A DNA stretch of 64,000 nucleotides, taken from positions 66,402,416 to 66,466,415 of the forward strand of contig OX352774.1 of NCBI GenBank assembly GCA_947095535.1, read 5' to 3'. The position numbers and the translations under genes are program-made. The stretch comes from Poecilobothrus nobilitatus (lineage: Eukaryota; Arthropoda; Insecta; Diptera; Dolichopodidae). A model generated the notes under the pieces. That model saw only the letters and a program-made list of their open reading frames with translations. It was not told the DNA's origin and did no database searches. Positions 61,990-64,000 of this stretch are shown in pieces (position 1 is the first letter of the stretch; every line of letters starts with the position of its first letter).

Positions 61990-63297
61990 CAAGGTAGAAT
62001 GTAAACCAACGGTTTTTAAAAGCGCACATTTCCAAAACTCAATACAAACTGTTTAGAAGTGTGACTTACACAAAAATTTGAAAATTTCATGTAATAAGAA
62101 AAAACGTGAAAATAGGACATTTTTGAAATTTTGAGGGGCCGTAACTCCGGAATCCTATATAACTAAGAAAAGCCGTTAACACACGTAAAAGATTATTGTT
62201 GAACCTTCAATTTTCATGTCTTGCCGAAGAAAAATTTGTACAGGTGCCTAAGTTACAGGTGTCTAAAAATAGCAAATTTTCAATTTTTGAGGCGTAATAA
62301 CTCTTAAAGACGGGGTGCTACCAAAAAATTTTCTGAGGAAACTTATACTAATTCTAAAAGTTCTTTCTTGTTCCAAAATTTCAGGTCCCTATCTAAAGGG
62401 GTGCCGGAGTTATGAAAAAAGAAATTTCATGCAAAATGTGGTTTTCACATAACGGTAAATTTAAATAGTAAATTACAAAATATTACATAATTTTGATATT
62501 GTTTTATATAGATAATAAAATTTTCGATCTTCTGGCGGTTTTAGATTGCAAAATTATTACGCAGAGCCCGAGATATATACATCTGAAAATGGGGCTTTTT
62601 CGCAATTTTGAAGAGCTGCAACTTTGGAACCCTTTACAATTAAAATAAACCTTTAACACACGTAAAAATATATTATTGTAGCTTTAATTTTTATATCTTG
62701 CAGAAGTAAAATGTGTACAGGTTCCTAAGTTATAGGTGTTTAAAAATAGCAAATTTTCAATTTTTAAGCCCTAATAGCTCATAAACAGGGGGTGGTCCGA
62801 AAAAATTTTTTGAGCAAACTTATACTAATTCTAAAAGTTCTTTCTTGCCTCAAAATTTCAAGCTTCTATCTAGAAGCGTGCCGGAGTTATGAAAGTAGAA
62901 AAATCATGCAAAATTTGGTTTTCACATAACGGTAAATTTAAATACTAAATTTAAAAAAATTGTATAATTTTGATATTAATTTACAAAGATAAAAGAAATA
63001 CCTGTCGAATGACGTTTTCAGATTGAAAAAATCTTAAGCAGAACATAAGATATATGCATTTAAAAATAGGGCTTTTTCAAAGTTTGAGGGGCTGTAGCTC
63101 CGCAATGGGGGGGGCTACATGAAAAAGTTGTTCCACAAAATTATTTTTTTTATGAGACCTACCTATCGTTAAAATTTTTTTTCTCTATCTTTAACGGTGT
63201 AGAAGTTTTGTAAACAGACGGACGGACGGACGGACGGACGGACAGAGTGAAACTAATAAGCACATTTTTTCAAAATTTTTTTGGAAATGTGCTAAAA
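61990..63297 (+). mobile_element. Family A composite copy with internal 477-bp duplication
   Basis: Starts 'aacaaggtagaatgtaaacc' and 'aaagcgcacatttccaaaac', and ends 'ttggaaatgtgctaaaaatg', the inverse of the start word. The core appears twice: 'ttaacacacgtaaaa' at 62176 and 62653, and 'gccggagttatgaaa' near 62402 and 62880. It is followed once by 'cctgtcgaatgacg' and six GACG units (63217-63240). It is the longest and apparently least decayed member, and the best reference for the family in this window. Confidence 0.75.
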
Positions 63298-64000
63298 ATG
63301 TGAACAGCAGTGATTTTTCAAATTAAAAGAAAACCCTATTGCAAAAAAAAAACACAAAAAAAAAACAGAATTAAAAAGGAAAACGCCGCCCAGAGATCCT
63401 TTAAAAGTATCGAAAAGGAAACCAAGTATAAAATACATACAAACGAACTTAAATATAAAATGAAAGAAATTCTAATTTGTTATGAACGCGATCCTACAAT
63501 AATATTGGTATTTGGTATCTATGTATATATATGTATATTATATAAACACATTCTACTACAATATTGAGTATAAGTATATACATATATGTATATATATCTA
63601 TTTGTATGAAATGTATATATTATTATTTTATGTAGTTATTTATAAGTAATTTTAAATTGATGGTACAAAAAAGGACACCCCAATGAATAATCGGAGCTAA
63701 TAATAACAACTAATAATTGTATCTTCATAGTTCATAGTTTCTATATAAAATATTTTTGTCAGCCATAAAATGTTAAAAAACAAAAAAAATATATATTATT
63801 TGTGTATATTTTTTATATGTATATATGTATATGTATAATATATAAATGAAAATGCTTATTAAATATTTTTCTTTTTTTTTTTTTTCCCTTTTGTAAAATT
63901 CTATGAATATACTGTTAAAGGATTTACAGCTTTTTGCTTTCAATTATATTGTCTTTAAAATGAAATCACTTAAGGACAGAAAAATCCCACCTTTTAAGAG
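63298..64000. other. A+T-rich non-coding stretch
   Basis: An 85-codon Lys-rich frame at 63310-63567 begins in A runs and ends in TA-rich DNA; no family resemblance. TA-type microsatellites at 63570-63600 and 63820-63845. Confidence 0.5.

Noticed and set aside
1..64000. CRISPR array, operon, or bacterial or organellar origin
   Set aside because: No regularly spaced direct repeats with unique spacers, no compact genes or ribosome binding sites; SINEs and LINE relics point to a nuclear animal genome.
1..64000. LTR retrotransposon
   Set aside because: No pair of direct repeats flanking gag/pol-like frames was seen; the two family B copies are direct repeats about 7 kb apart but lack TG...CA ends, and the DNA between them has no polyprotein signal.

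Overview
This is a very A+T-rich (roughly four-fifths by eye) eukaryotic window with no intact host gene that I can recognise. It shows long A and T homopolymers, TA and AAAT microsatellites, tRNA-derived SINEs, decayed non-LTR retrotransposons and many short inverted-repeat DNA elements. That mix suggests an arthropod, most likely a dipteran fly. The GACG-rich repeats and the '...TACGGGTATAAAAA' element ends also look fly-like. The species call is inference. The window is probably a large intron or a gene-poor intergenic region.

Layout. 1-7.5 kb holds a degenerate 'aaatcccaaa' array, copies of a dispersed repeat here called family A, and a foldback-like element with palindromic ends (5965-6694). 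7.6-10.2 kb holds a reverse-strand relic of a reverse transcriptase C-terminus, a 25-bp triplicate, a stacked pair of SINEs and an 89-codon ORF of unknown nature. 10.2-15.5 kb has homopolymer-rich DNA, two family A copies and a frameshifted coding relic near 13.5 kb. 15.5-17.1 kb holds an element with a PIF/Harbinger-like transposase fragment, then a second reverse transcriptase tail. 20.7-24.5 kb holds a compact foldback element, a degenerate SINE-like array and a SINE with a probable target-site duplication. 27.1-28.3 kb has a coding-like patch and a third reverse transcriptase tail. 32.5-33.2 kb has a small symmetric element with six ACCGGTGA sites, followed by an RNase H relic with a (TAAA)n tail. 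34.9-35.7 kb is a head-to-head inverted duplication of family A. 39.8-43.1 kb has more family A and C copies and a SINE. 44.5-64 kb contains a 127-bp tandem duplication, further SINEs, a short near-perfect hairpin, two 1.6-kb copies of family B (51875-53470 and 59043-60656) and a composite family A copy (61990-63297).

No coordinated genes, operons, rRNA, functional tRNA or CRISPR array were seen. The story is one of layered transposon insertion and decay: LINE tails that could once have supplied SINE retrotransposition, non-autonomous DNA elements, and hairpin-forming inverted repeats, between homopolymer-rich stretches that may be older unique host DNA. All family names (A, B, C, SINE-1, SINE-2) are my own labels from sequence comparison inside this window.
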